A stretch of DNA of 11,381 nucleotides, taken from positions 1 through 11,381 of the forward strand of contig JAPLJY010000305.1 in assembly GCA_026388345.1 (NCBI GenBank), in the 5' to 3' direction. Within the stretch, counting starts at the first letter, position 1. Each line of letters starts with the position of its first letter. The position numbers and the translations under genes are program-made. Under the pieces are notes generated by a model. It worked only from the letters and a program-made list of their open reading frames with translations, made no database searches and was not told the origin of the DNA. This stretch comes from Deltaproteobacteria bacterium. Its GTDB lineage: Bacteria; Desulfobacterota; Syntrophia; Syntrophales; UBA5619. Below, in pieces: positions 1 through 7,316 of the stretch.

Positions 1-200
1 GTATTTATTATCAGTAAAGTTTGTTTTGACGATATATTAATAATGACGAGATGTTGTACACCTACATAGTTTCAATACTGGATATCTGTAAGATGTCACG
101 ATTACGGATGGAAAGTCAGTGATGTAGAGATCAGCCGCCGAGTTTACGACGTAAGCTGGATCGATTGGTTAAAGATGTAAAGGTTCTATGCCTCCCTTTT
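1..200. other. AT-rich stretch, no gene recognised
   Basis: No complete gene is visible. One open frame without a start codon runs on the plus strand from an in-frame TAG at 67-69 to a TAA at 178-180 (36 codons, ending Trp-Leu-Lys-Met). It could be the tail of a decayed gene, but I recognise no family in it. No clear hairpin terminator for the minus-strand lipoprotein gene ending at 201 was found here. Confidence 0.4.
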
Positions 201-746
201 TTATTTTATTTTTGCTATTAGTGCGTCAGTCATAGCGGTAATATATTGGCGGCCGAAAATGTTGGTGCAAACCATGTTTATTAAAACTTCACCGGTTTCA
301 ATATCTATAAATTTTACAGTCGCCGTTTGATATAATGTATTAAAGGTATTCTTATCTAAATTACCCATCACAAGAATATCAACATCCATTAATTTACCGA
401 TCTTATTTATGTCTGATTTGCTTAATAAACCTGATGCGGATAATTCTTGTTCACTTAATATTCTCTGCAATTGCGTTCGCTCTACGATGGAAAAACCAAC
501 ACCCATTAATCTCATGGCAAACATATCGCTGATTTGTTCCTCTACAATAAAATAAGGGGCTTGGACGGTATCATAAGCCTTACCTTTAAAGGGCATTACT
601 GCCAGTTTCTTATGTTTATTGAAATTAAAGTTTGGGCTGACAATTACAGATAATTCTTTTGAATTAAATTCTGAATTTTTTTTATAGATGGTGTAACAAC
701 CCGTTAATAGAAAAACCATAGTAAATAGGGCTATTATTTTTTTCAT
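201..746 (-). CDS. CsgG/FlgO-like outer-membrane lipoprotein
   Basis: A 181-residue secreted lipoprotein. Residues 1-17 are a short Lys-Lys plus hydrophobic signal peptide ending in a lipobox Leu-Leu-Thr-Gly-Cys, so Cys17 should be lipidated after signal peptidase II cleavage. The mature part carries the CsgG-type core: a KLAVMPF strand near residue 47, a GFSIVERTQLQRIL segment near 84-97, EQ-L-SGLL, and a VDILVMGNL strand near 122-130. In this superfamily (CsgG, FlgO, LpoB-like and TolB-N-like proteins) such domains sit at the outer membrane in secretion or envelope complexes; the specific role cannot be told from sequence. The start is supported by AAGGTGG just upstream of ATG 744-746 and by a near-consensus promoter at 820-848. 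The gene is much more AT-rich than the rest of the window and stands alone next to an IS110 remnant, suggesting horizontal acquisition (inference). Confidence 0.8.
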   Translation of the reverse strand: MKKIIALFTMVFLLTGCYTIYKKNSEFNSKELSVIVSPNFNFNKHKKLAVMPFKGKAYDTVQAPYFIVEEQISDMFAMRLMGVGFSIVERTQLQRILSEQELSASGLLSKSDINKIGKLMDVDILVMGNLDKNTFNTLYQTATVKFIDIETGEVLINMVCTNIFGRQYITAMTDALIAKIK

Positions 747-819
747 TTAGTCCACCTTATTCATTAATTAAATTTGGAGCTTGTTAAGTTTTGATAAGAC
801 GGTGCTTCTTCGATTTTGA

Positions 820-848
820 ATAATAATGTTATCGGTTTCGTATGTCAA
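820..848 (-). promoter_or_regulatory. Sigma-70-type promoter of the lipoprotein gene
   Basis: On the minus strand TTGACA (843-848) is followed after exactly 17 nt by TATTAT (820-825), close to the sigma-70 consensus. Transcription should begin near 813, giving a leader of about 65 nt before ATG 746. The -35 box lies inside the remnant of the IS110 reading frame. Confidence 0.75.
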
Positions 849-927
849 TTAAATATTGACCATAAAATTTATCCTTGGAAACATCGATTCCGACAAAACC
901 ATCAAAGCTGCCTTTTAATCCTGACAT
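829..927 (-). pseudogene. IS110-family transposase, N-terminal fragment
   Basis: A 32-codon frame with a good start (GGAGGTGATGCG before ATG 925-927) encodes an N-terminus containing FVGIDVSKDKF at residues 11-21. This is the signature of IS110-family (DEDD, RuvC-like) transposases, in which the Asp of GID is the first catalytic acidic residue. Recognisable similarity ends within a few codons and the frame stops at TAA 829-831. The remaining roughly 300 or more residues of the enzyme are absent, so the gene is a dead fragment. It was too short to show up as a normal gene call. The break point, around 850-860, abuts the promoter of the lipoprotein gene. Family assignment is fairly sure; the subgroup (IS110 versus IS1111) cannot be decided from this piece. 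Confidence 0.78.
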
Positions 928-949
928 CGCATCACCTCCAATCAGAAGA

Positions 950-1120
950 GGAGAAAAGCAGATGCCGTAGCCTCCAGGCCAATCCTCCAGCGTGACAAGG
1001 ATTCAATGATCCAACCAACCGATTATGGCTCACCGAGGCTTGGAATATACTGAAGTGAGGGCTCTAACGCCCGGGAAGCACTGAGTCCTCACGCCTTCCC
1101 ATGAACAATACCTAAATCCG
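950..1120 (-). ncRNA. Possible relic of an IS110 bridge RNA
   Basis: In IS110-subgroup elements the non-coding end before the transposase gene encodes a structured guide (bridge) RNA. Here complementary segments nest: GTGAGG (1055-1060) with CCTCAC (1087-1092), GGGAAG (1073-1078) with CTTCCC (1095-1100), and GGGC (1059-1062) with GCCC (1069-1072). Not all of these can form at once. Position and orientation fit a bridge RNA, but boundaries and guide loops are not established and the element is probably dead. Confidence 0.3.
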
Positions 1121-1134
1121 CACAAACCGATTAT
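1017..1134. repeat. 10-bp direct repeat in the IS110 flank
   Basis: AACCGATTAT occurs at 1017-1026 and again at 1125-1134, 108 bp apart, both in the non-coding flank of the IS110 fragment. In bridge-RNA elements a guide segment matches a strand of the element's own end, so such a repeat could be an end plus its guide copy. Chance cannot be excluded for 10 bp. Confidence 0.35.
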
Positions 1135-1140
1135 ACATCA

Positions 1141-1590
1141 TTCTATACGTATTCATGGTAGGAGGAAGAACTGGTGTTTTGTACTCGAACAGAAAATAGG
1201 CTGTCAAAGCTATGCGGCTTTCAAATCGCATTCAAGGCTCTGGCCTGATCAACCGCTCTGAACATTTGCATATCTGGATTATCCTGTCCTTGATGCTCTG
1301 TATCTATAACATGAGGCAGTATGCTTTAATCGAACGAACCTAATATTTTTTACGAGAGAGATATTTTGCGGGATTTCTTTTGTGGGTACAGGCCTGAAGA
1401 AGAAAAGGGCCGTGCGTGTGACGGGAGAGCGTGCAAGGGTGAGGGACTCTATAGAACCGAGAGGCCAGGGGGGCATTCGGTATCGGCTTCTCCTCACCAG
1501 CATATTGACAGAGGAAAGGGCGGATCTCCCCTTGCCTTAACCATATAATCTATGAATCCGGGTAGATGATAGCAGGATGTTGGCAGTTTT
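1141..1590. other. Intergenic region without a recognised gene
   Basis: About 450 bp in which I can support no gene. Short frames on both strands (minus 1279-1503, plus 1366-1548, and a start-less plus frame of about 80 codons ending near 1545) lack convincing ribosome-binding sites and recognisable motifs, and overlap one another. No tRNA-like cloverleaf or CRISPR-like repeat was seen. The region is probably decayed accessory DNA continuous with the IS110 remnant. Confidence 0.45.
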
Positions 1591-1630
1591 CAAGAAGGAA
1601 AAGGCGTCTCGGAAGTACCCGAAACGCCTT
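1591..1630 (-). terminator. Intrinsic terminator after the ATPase gene
   Basis: AAGGCGT (1601-1607) pairs with ACGCCTT (1624-1630). After one mismatch the stem continues with four inner pairs, leaving a 6-nt loop. Read on the minus strand, the stem ends in a short U-run (UUUU then CC). It lies about 33 bp past the stop of the P-loop ATPase gene. Confidence 0.6.
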
Positions 1631-1663
1631 GTATTATTTGGTGATCGTTGTCTTGAAAAAGCC

Positions 1664-2365
1664 TTAAATCTGATTATCCTTGATCAGCATGGTCGACGGA
1701 TCGAGAAGCAGCGGGGAACCGGCGGGGGTCGCCTTGCCCCGGAGCAGTTTGATATGGATGTCCGCGTGTTCCGGCCGCAACTCCAGGACAAGATCGAACA
1801 GGTCGGCCACCGCTGAAAAGGATACCGGGAGACCATCCGCACCGGGCGACTCGTGCCGGTGGGTATGGACGGTAAACCAGACATGGATCCCCTTCCTGGC
1901 GGCCAGCGCCTTCAGGTCATTCAAATCCGCCCGCAGCGATTCGTCAAAATGGAGACCGTCGATGATCATCATGGCCGGCGCGAAGATCCCCTGTTCGGAA
2001 AGATCGTTCAGCCGTTCTTCGAGCTTCGGAACAGTGAAGCTTTCGACGCGGAAGGTCATGATGAATCGGTGCGGCAGGACCGATTCCCACAGGCGGGTGA
2101 TCTGCTTCCCTTCATCATTTCCGGCAAGATGATGAAAAAGCTCGCTGTACCAGAGGTTCACCTTGTTGACGGGATCGTTCAGGCTGACGTGGAGGACATT
2201 CCGGTTTCGGAGCATGCCGTTCATGGCAAGCTGGACCAGCAGTGCGGTCTTCCCGACGCCGGCATGGGCGAGCACGGCGCCGAACCCCCCGGCGGGCAGG
2301 ATGTCCTCTGTCTCGAAACCAAGCTGTCGCAAGGGGTTGCGAAGGATCAGTTCTTGTTTCAACAT
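1664..2365 (-). CDS. RecA/KaiC-like P-loop ATPase of unknown role
   Basis: A 233-residue cytoplasmic protein with no signal peptide or membrane segment. The Walker A motif is A-H-A-G-V-G-K-T at residues 33-40, preceded by a hydrophobic strand (GGFGAVL). A likely Walker B, AMMIIDGL, is at 131-138, and a strand ending in a sensor-like polar/His segment (VWFTVHTHR) is at 162-170. The order of elements resembles the RecA/DnaB/KaiC (RAD55-like) core, but it is a bare single domain without recognisable partner domains, so the substrate is unknown. The start at ATG 2363-2365 has a modest AGGAA about 8 nt upstream. The gene follows fusA by 71 bp on the same strand with no obvious terminator between and ends at a hairpin terminator, so it is probably co-transcribed with fusA. 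A link to translation is only suggested by that context. Confidence 0.7.
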   Translation of the reverse strand: MLKQELILRNPLRQLGFETEDILPAGGFGAVLAHAGVGKTALLVQLAMNGMLRNRNVLHVSLNDPVNKVNLWYSELFHHLAGNDEGKQITRLWESVLPHRFIMTFRVESFTVPKLEERLNDLSEQGIFAPAMMIIDGLHFDESLRADLNDLKALAARKGIHVWFTVHTHRHESPGADGLPVSFSAVADLFDLVLELRPEHADIHIKLLRGKATPAGSPLLLDPSTMLIKDNQI

Positions 2366-2436
2366 ATTATGATTCCTATGTTATTCGTTCAATCATCCGG
2401 CTGATGGATCGGGAAGACGCCTTCTCCGAACTCCCG

Positions 2437-4530
2437 TCATGCCGCGCTCTTTTTCCGGAGGGCAACCTCTTCCGCAATCTTCTCCGCGATGGATTGGGGA
2501 ATCTGTCGATAGAGGGCGAATTCCATCGTAAACTGTGCCTTTCCCTGGGTAGCGGACCTCAGAACCGTCGAGAAACCGAACATTTCGCCCAGCGGGACCT
2601 GTGCCTCGACCACGGTCATCGGCCCCTCGTCCTGCGCCCCGACGATCATCCCCCGTCTCTGATTAAGGAGACCCATCACCCCGCCCTGGAACTCTGTCGG
2701 CGTCTCCACGACCACCTTCATGATCGGTTCGTGAATCACTGGCTTGGCCTTGGCATACGCTTCGCGGAAAGCACCGCGGGCCGCCGCCTGAAAGGCCATA
2801 TCGGAGGAATCGACCGCATGCGAAGCCCCGTCGTTGATGACGATCTTCACGCCCGTGACGGGAAATTCCATTTTCGGACCCTTGGCCAGGCACTGCTGAA
2901 AACCTTTTTCACAAGCAGCGATGTACTGAGTGGGAATCGATCCGCCCCTGACCTGGTTGTCGAAAATGAAGTCCTCATCACCTTCCGTGATCGGCTCCAT
3001 GTAACCCGCCACGCGGCCGTACTGGCCGGAGCCGCCGGTCTGCTTCTTGTGGGTGTAATTGAATTCCGCCCGCTGGGTGATCGTCTCACGATATGCCACG
3101 CGTGGTTTTCCCGTTTCAACATCGGTTCCGTATTCCCTCTTCATCCGTTCCACATAGATTTCCAGATGCAGTTCGCCCATCCCTTCGATGATCGTCTCGT
3201 TTGTTTCATCATCCACATGGGTACGGAAGGTAGGATCCTCCTTCGTAAAACGGTTGAGGGCCTTGGACATGTTGATCTGGGACTTGTTGTCCTTCGGGAA
3301 TATTGCAAGCGAGATCACAGGTTTCGGAACATACATGGAGGTCATGGTCAGGTTGAGACCCGGGGAAACAAAGGTATCACCGGAGGCGCACTCAATTCCG
3401 AAAAGCGCCCCGATATAACCGGCGGTTGCGGCCTCGATGTCTTCCATCTGATCGGCATGCATGCGGACGACTCGTCCCACCTTCGTTTTTTTGCCGGTCC
3501 GTGTGTTTATGATCACCGCACCCTTGGCCAGCGTCCCCTGGTAAACACGGACGTAGGTCAGTTGTCCGTAAGTGCCGTCCTCAAGCTTGAACGCCAATGC
3601 CACAATCGGCAGGGAGGAATCGGGCAAGAGTTCCACCAAGGCCTCTGCATGATCAAGATCCAGCGCGGTGTTCTCGACATCCGCCGGACAGGGAAGATAC
3701 TGGTTCACCGCGTCCAGGAGCGGCTGAACACCTTTGTTCTTGTACGCCGATCCCAGGAAAACGGGGGTCAGTTTCCTCGCCAGGGTTCCCTTGCGGACCG
3801 CATCAATGATCAACGCGTCGGGAATCGGGCTCTCTTCGAGGATAGCCTCGGTCAGTTCATCGGAGAAGAGTGATGCGGCGTCGATCAACTCTTCCCTCTT
3901 TGCGCGCGCCACAGCCGTCAACTCCCCGGGAATCTCGTCGATCCGGACCTGCTCGCCGTTCTCACCCTCGAAATAGACCGCCTTCATGGACAAGAGATCA
4001 ATGACGCCCCGGAAATTCGTTTCCAGGCCGATCGGCATCTGCATGGCCACGGCGTTGTGACCTAATTTTGAATGAAGCTGGGCGATCACGCGGGAAGGAT
4101 CGGCGCCGCTTCGGTCGCATTTGTTGATGAAGGCGATGCAGGGGACCTTGTAGCGCTTCATCTGCATATCGACGGTGATGGACTGCGACTGGACGCCGCC
4201 CACGGAGCAGAGCACCAGCACGGCGCCGTCAAGCACCCGGAGGGAGCGTTCCACTTCGATCGTAAAATCCACATGCCCGGGGGTATCGATGATGTTGATC
4301 TCATGGCCCTGCCATTCGCAGAACGTCGCCGCCGAAGTGATGGTAATGCCGCGCTCCTTCTCCAATTCCATGGAGTCCATGGTGGCGCCGACGCCGTCTT
4401 TACCCTTCACGTCGTGAATGGCATGGATCCGCTTTGTGTAAAACAGGATCCTCTCAGTCAGGGTGGTCTTCCCCGAGTCAATATGGGCGCTGATTCCGAT
4501 ATTCCGGACTTTTTCTACTGTGCTGCTCAT
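2437..4530 (-). CDS. fusA: Translation elongation factor G, mtEFG1-like type
   Basis: A 697-residue ribosomal translocase GTPase of normal family length. G1 is A-H-I-D-S-G-K-T-T at residues 15-23; the switch I segment RGITI is near 60-64; G3 is D-T-P-G-H at 82-86; G4 is N-K-C-D at 136-139, with Cys where Met or Leu is usual. Domain IV has the [14 protein letters not shown] segment. The start is taken at ATG 4528-4530 because AGGAAGAGG lies just before it; an in-frame ATG 12 codons earlier falls in a leader hairpin with no ribosome-binding site. [32 protein letters not shown] wording and the [10 protein letters not shown] segment match the spirochaete/planctomycete/delta EF-G1 class related to mitochondrial GFM1. 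In that class translocation and ribosome recycling are typically split between two EF-Gs, so a second EF-G is expected elsewhere. Identity as EF-G is certain; the subtype is by motif memory. Confidence 0.96.
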   Translation of the reverse strand: MSSTVEKVRNIGISAHIDSGKTTLTERILFYTKRIHAIHDVKGKDGVGATMDSMELEKERGITITSAATFCEWQGHEINIIDTPGHVDFTIEVERSLRVLDGAVLVLCSVGGVQSQSITVDMQMKRYKVPCIAFINKCDRSGADPSRVIAQLHSKLGHNAVAMQMPIGLETNFRGVIDLLSMKAVYFEGENGEQVRIDEIPGELTAVARAKREELIDAASLFSDELTEAILEESPIPDALIIDAVRKGTLARKLTPVFLGSAYKNKGVQPLLDAVNQYLPCPADVENTALDLDHAEALVELLPDSSLPIVALAFKLEDGTYGQLTYVRVYQGTLAKGAVIINTRTGKKTKVGRVVRMHADQMEDIEAATAGYIGALFGIECASGDTFVSPGLNLTMTSMYVPKPVISLAIFPKDNKSQINMSKALNRFTKEDPTFRTHVDDETNETIIEGMGELHLEIYVERMKREYGTDVETGKPRVAYRETITQRAEFNYTHKKQTGGSGQYGRVAGYMEPITEGDEDFIFDNQVRGGSIPTQYIAACEKGFQQCLAKGPKMEFPVTGVKIVINDGASHAVDSSDMAFQAAARGAFREAYAKAKPVIHEPIMKVVVETPTEFQGGVMGLLNQRRGMIVGAQDEGPMTVVEAQVPLGEMFGFSTVLRSATQGKAQFTMEFALYRQIPQSIAEKIAEEVALRKKSAA

Positions 4531-4550
4531 GCCTCTTCCTTCTGCTGCGA

Positions 4551-4566
4551 ACGACCTGAAGGTCAT
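4551..4566 (-). promoter_or_regulatory. Small hairpin just upstream of the fusA ribosome-binding site
   Basis: In the fusA leader ATGACC and GGTCGT can form a 6-bp stem (one G-U) with a UUCA loop (plus strand 4551-4556 with 4561-4566). It covers the in-frame upstream ATG at 4564-4566, making that codon a poor start, and sits about 10 nt from the real Shine-Dalgarno. Any regulatory effect is conjecture. Confidence 0.35.
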
Positions 4567-4573
4567 TCAACGA

Positions 4574-4614
4574 AATAAAAAACCCCCATGGGCAGATGTC
4601 ACACCAGATGGGGG
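4574..4614 (-). terminator. Terminator-like hairpin in the fusA leader (possible attenuator)
   Basis: CCCCCAT (4583-4589) pairs perfectly with ATGGGGG (4608-4614) around an 18-nt loop. On the minus strand the stem is followed directly by U6-A-U3. It could terminate read-through from the aminotransferase gene ending at 4773. However, the strong promoter at 4651-4679 lies upstream of it and fusA downstream, and only 43 bp separate the U-run from the fusA start. Transcripts from that promoter must therefore pass the hairpin, as in an attenuator. Confidence 0.65.
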
Positions 4615-4650
4615 ATCCACTGTGGATGACGATGTCGAGTAAGGGGCGCG

Positions 4651-4679
4651 AAGATATTCGATTCCGCTCCGATTGTCAA
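4651..4679 (-). promoter_or_regulatory. Sigma-70-type promoter of fusA
   Basis: On the minus strand TTGACA (4674-4679) and TATCTT (4651-4656) are separated by exactly 17 nt. The start site should lie near 4644, giving a fusA leader of about 110 nt that contains the terminator-like hairpin. No other promoter fits in the 43 bp between that hairpin and the fusA start. Confidence 0.78.
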
Positions 4680-4772
4680 GAAATATTTCGGTAAAATCTT
4701 TTTTCTGTGTAGACCATTCATCCTCCAGTGATGCCGTCCTTACAGAAAAATCACTTCCAGCCGGATTTTTTA

Positions 4773-5900
4773 TCAGATCTTTGCGTGGAGAATCTCCCGT
4801 AGGGCCTCGGCGAGGAGGGTCACGTTTTCCCTTCGGCTGGAAAAGCCCATCAGCCCGACACGCCAGATCTTTCCTTTCAGGGGTCCGAATCCGCCGGCGA
4901 TGTCGATGTTATAGGTCTCGCGCAGGCGCGTCCGGACGGTTGCGTCATCGACACCGTCGGGAATGCAGACCGTGCTCAGGGATGGCAGGCGGTGTTCGCG
5001 GGGGACAAACATTTTCAATCCGTGGGTCTCCATCTTGTCCCAGAGATACTCGGCGATGGCCTGGTGGCGGAACCAGCGATCCTCAAGGCCTTCCTCAAGG
5101 ACAAGCCGCAACCCTTCGCGAAAACCGTAATGGAGGGTCGTCGAGGGCGTATGGTGATAAACCCGCTCTTTGCTCCAGTATTTTTCGATCATCGTCAGGT
5201 CGAGGTACCAGTTCGGTACAGGGCTTTTCCGCCGGTAGAGGGCCTCCCGCGCCTGATCGCTGACGGTGAAGGGTGAAAGACCCGGCGGGCAGCCGAGGCA
5301 TTTCTGCGAGGCGCTATAGGCAACGTCGATCCCCCAGCCGTCGATGTTCAGCGGCACACCGCCCAGCGAGGTTACGCAATCGATCAGAAATAGGGCGCCG
5401 TTCCGATGAACGACCTCGGCCATTCCGTCCAGAGGCTGCACTGCACCGGTGGAGGTCTCTGCATGGACCAGGGCCAAGATCTTGACCGGTTTGTTTTCGG
5501 TGAGGGCGGTTTCGATCTCGGCCAGGGTGAACACGCCGCCCCAGGGTTTTTCAATCCGCTTCACATTGGCGCCGTATATTTTCGCCATATCGCACATTCG
5601 CTCGCTGAAATAGCCGTTGCAGCCGATCACAACCGTATCGCCGGGTTCAACAAAATTGCAGAAGGAGGCTTCCATTCCGGCGCTGCCCGTTCCCGACATC
5701 GGGAAGGTCATGGTGTTTTTGGTCTGAAAGACGGCCCGGAGGAGGGCCTGCTCTTCGTCCATCAGGGAGAGCCACTCCGGATCGAGGTACCCGATCAGTG
5801 CCGTACTCATCGTGCGCAGCACACGGGGGTGAACGGCGCTGGGGCCGGGGCCGAGAAGCAGACGTTGCGGTACATTCAGATCGTTAATTGCAAGTGCCAT
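4773..5900 (-). CDS. Class V aminotransferase (alanine-glyoxylate/serine-pyruvate type)
   Basis: A 375-residue cytoplasmic PLP enzyme of fold type I. The N-terminus has the LLLGPGPSAVHPRVL opening of alanine-glyoxylate/serine-glyoxylate aminotransferases. A SGTGSAGMEA segment follows near residue 70 (cofactor phosphate region), then HAETSTG near 146-152, the PLP-ring Asp in LFLIDCVTS (Asp174), the Schiff-base Lys in SASQKCLG (Lys200), HHTPST near 249-254, and an Arg in WRVGLMG (Arg347), the usual substrate-carboxylate binder. The start is ATG 5898-5900: GAGGG lies 5 nt before it, and the ATG four codons upstream itself overlaps that site. Class V members also include phosphonate and purine-catabolic aminotransferases, so the exact amino donor and acceptor pair is uncertain. 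It likely has its own promoter and is not obviously linked to its neighbours. Confidence 0.9.
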   Translation of the reverse strand: MALAINDLNVPQRLLLGPGPSAVHPRVLRTMSTALIGYLDPEWLSLMDEEQALLRAVFQTKNTMTFPMSGTGSAGMEASFCNFVEPGDTVVIGCNGYFSERMCDMAKIYGANVKRIEKPWGGVFTLAEIETALTENKPVKILALVHAETSTGAVQPLDGMAEVVHRNGALFLIDCVTSLGGVPLNIDGWGIDVAYSASQKCLGCPPGLSPFTVSDQAREALYRRKSPVPNWYLDLTMIEKYWSKERVYHHTPSTTLHYGFREGLRLVLEEGLEDRWFRHQAIAEYLWDKMETHGLKMFVPREHRLPSLSTVCIPDGVDDATVRTRLRETYNIDIAGGFGPLKGKIWRVGLMGFSSRRENVTLLAEALREILHAKI

Positions 5901-6004
5901 GATGACCCTCATTCATATAAAAAATCGCGGAAAGATCCTGTCAGAGGTTTTGACGCAGCGAACGGCTGGACTTGCGTCTATACCCTCCCCATTCAAGCGG
6001 GCAT

Positions 6005-6033
6005 GGCGTACAAAAGAATCGTGCAAATGTCAA
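6005..6033 (-). promoter_or_regulatory. Candidate promoter of the aminotransferase gene
   Basis: On the minus strand a perfect TTGACA (6028-6033) is followed after 17 nt by TACGCC (6005-6010), a weak -10 match. It lies directly after the possible aldolase terminator and about 105 bp before the aminotransferase start. The leader also holds a 6-bp hairpin, GACGCA with TGCGTC (5952-5957, 5973-5978), with a 15-nt loop. Confidence 0.4.
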
Positions 6034-6036
6034 GGT

Positions 6037-6061
6037 AAAATGACATGACGAATTCATGACA
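6037..6061 (-). terminator. Possible weak terminator after the aldolase gene
   Basis: TGACATGA (6041-6048) and TCATGACA (6054-6061) form a stem with one A-A mismatch and a 5-nt loop; on the minus strand it is followed by UUUU. The stem is AT-rich and the U-run short, so it is a weak terminator at best, but its place between the aldolase stop at 6135 and the next promoter is right. Confidence 0.45.
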
Positions 6062-6134
6062 TTCTTAAATTGCGGTTTTTGACCGGGCGGGCAATGGATG
6101 TAAACATGCGCCACGAAACACGCGTCTTCTCGGG

Positions 6135-7142
6135 TCAACTCTTCATGGCCCTCAAGATCTCCGGTGCACGTCCGGCGCTCCCCAGCACCTCCCGATTCTT
6201 GCGGGCATACATCTCCCGGAGGGCCTCCCTGGCCGGACCCAGATACTTCCGCGGATCGAACTCCTCCGGTTTACGGGAAAAGATCTCGCGGATCTTCGCC
6301 GTCATGACGAGCCTCCCGTCGGAATCGATATTGATCTTGCAGACGGCCGAACGGGCGGCCTCCCGGAGCTGTTCCTCGGGAATACCCACAGAATCTTTAA
6401 GTCTTCCTCCATAACGGTTGATCGTTTCCACGGCATCCTGAGGAATGGAGGAGGATCCATGCAGCACAATCGGGAAACCCGGGATTCGCCGTTCGATTTC
6501 ATGAAGTATGTCGAGGCGGATGCGCGGGGATTGGCCCACCTTGAATTTGTAAGCCCCGTGGGATGTTCCGATGGAAATGGCGAGGGAATCCACCCCCGTC
6601 CGGGAGAGGAAATCCTCCACCTCTTCAGGACGCGTGTAGGTATGTTTTTCGGCGGCGACCTCATCCTCTACTCCGGCCAGGACGCCTAACTCCCCTTCAA
6701 CCATAACCTCGTGAAGATGGGCATAATCGACGACTTTGCGCGTCAAGGCAGTATTTTCTTCATAGGAGAGATGAGAACCGTCGATCATGACGGAGGAAAA
6801 GCCCGATTCAATGCAGGAGACGCAGAGGTCATAAGAGTCACCGTGATCCAGATGGAGGACGATGGGGATCTCGCCCGATCCCTTCTCCCCGGCCTCCCGC
6901 TTCATCATCTCCACCGCCCCGTGCGCCATATGGCTCAACAGCGTCCGGTCCGCATAATCCCGGGCCCCTTTCGAAACCTGGATGATGACGGGCGACTGGG
7001 TTTCCAGGCAAGCCATAACAATCGCCTGAAGTTGTTCCATATTGTTGAAATTGTAGGCCGGTACGGCAAATTCCCCTTGTACGGCGGCGGCAAACATCAC
7101 CTGCGTGTTGACCAACTCCAGCGATTTGAAATGGACGCTCAT
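6135..7142 (-). CDS. fba: Class II fructose-bisphosphate aldolase
   Basis: A 335-residue zinc-dependent aldolase that should interconvert fructose 1,6-bisphosphate with dihydroxyacetone phosphate and glyceraldehyde 3-phosphate in the cytoplasm. It shows the class II signature VPAYNFNN near residues 28-34, the catalytic Asp and zinc ligand in HLDHGDS (Asp99, His100), a probable metal Glu in VEGELG (Glu151), and zinc histidines in GTSHGAYKF (His195) and VLHGSSS (His228). The NIDSD segment near 271-275 binds phosphate in this family. The start is ATG 7140-7142, preceded by AAGGAGGGAGGT; an in-frame upstream ATG at 7223 would add 27 residues of basic, non-homologous sequence and has no better ribosome-binding site. 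Tagatose-bisphosphate aldolases share this fold, but the overall wording fits fructose-bisphosphate aldolase. Gluconeogenic use would suit an anaerobe but is inference. Confidence 0.93.
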   Translation of the reverse strand: MSVHFKSLELVNTQVMFAAAVQGEFAVPAYNFNNMEQLQAIVMACLETQSPVIIQVSKGARDYADRTLLSHMAHGAVEMMKREAGEKGSGEIPIVLHLDHGDSYDLCVSCIESGFSSVMIDGSHLSYEENTALTRKVVDYAHLHEVMVEGELGVLAGVEDEVAAEKHTYTRPEEVEDFLSRTGVDSLAISIGTSHGAYKFKVGQSPRIRLDILHEIERRIPGFPIVLHGSSSIPQDAVETINRYGGRLKDSVGIPEEQLREAARSAVCKINIDSDGRLVMTAKIREIFSRKPEEFDPRKYLGPAREALREMYARKNREVLGSAGRAPEILRAMKS

Positions 7143-7287
7143 ACCTCCCTCCTTTCCATGACATACACGACCTGTACGGCAACCTGTCCGATTCTGTTTC
7201 GGTCCCTCCCTTTTCCTGATCATTTCCTTCGTCTTTTCGTACCATATGCAACTTCACACGGCAACACATTTCCGGTAGATCTTTTCC

Positions 7288-7316
7288 ATTACGGTCGATG
7301 ATATCTTTCTTGACAA
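7288..7316 (-). promoter_or_regulatory. Candidate aldolase promoter
   Basis: On the minus strand TTGTCA (7311-7316) and CGTAAT (7288-7293) are 17 nt apart, with five and four of six consensus matches. The leader to the aldolase start would be about 140 nt. Its -35 box overlaps that of the opposite-facing candidate promoter. Confidence 0.4.

Larger units (their letters stand above)
829..1140 (-). mobile_element. Remnant of an IS110-type insertion sequence
   Basis: This spans the transposase fragment plus the upstream non-coding flank. IS110 elements typically carry a structured non-coding end of about 200-300 nt before the transposase gene, and 928-1140 has that appearance: no coding, several nested complementary segments, and a GC content unlike the AT-rich DNA to its left. 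The outer end is not defined, because IS110 elements lack clear terminal inverted repeats. A boundary near 1125-1140 is a guess based on a 10-bp direct repeat. The other end of the element is missing from this side. Confidence 0.55.

Noticed and set aside
70..180. 36-codon plus-strand frame without a start codon
   Set aside because: Too short and not recognised; could be the tail of a decayed gene but cannot be supported.
1279..1548. Overlapping small frames on both strands (minus 1279-1503, plus 1366-1548)
   Set aside because: No ribosome-binding sites, low-complexity basic composition, and no family resemblance; both strands being open suggests chance.
1141..1590. Possible tRNA, riboswitch or CRISPR array in the long gap
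   Set aside because: No cloverleaf with a T-loop/acceptor pairing, no recognisable aptamer core and no regularly spaced repeats were found by eye.
2242..3873. 543-codon open frame on the plus strand
   Set aside because: It lies antisense to fusA and the ATPase gene, has no recognisable motif, and arises from the GC-rich codon pattern of the opposite strand.
4531..4566. In-frame upstream ATG at 4566 as the fusA start
   Set aside because: It sits in a hairpin, has no ribosome-binding site, and adds 12 residues not typical of EF-G; ATG 4530 has a strong AGGAAGAGG.
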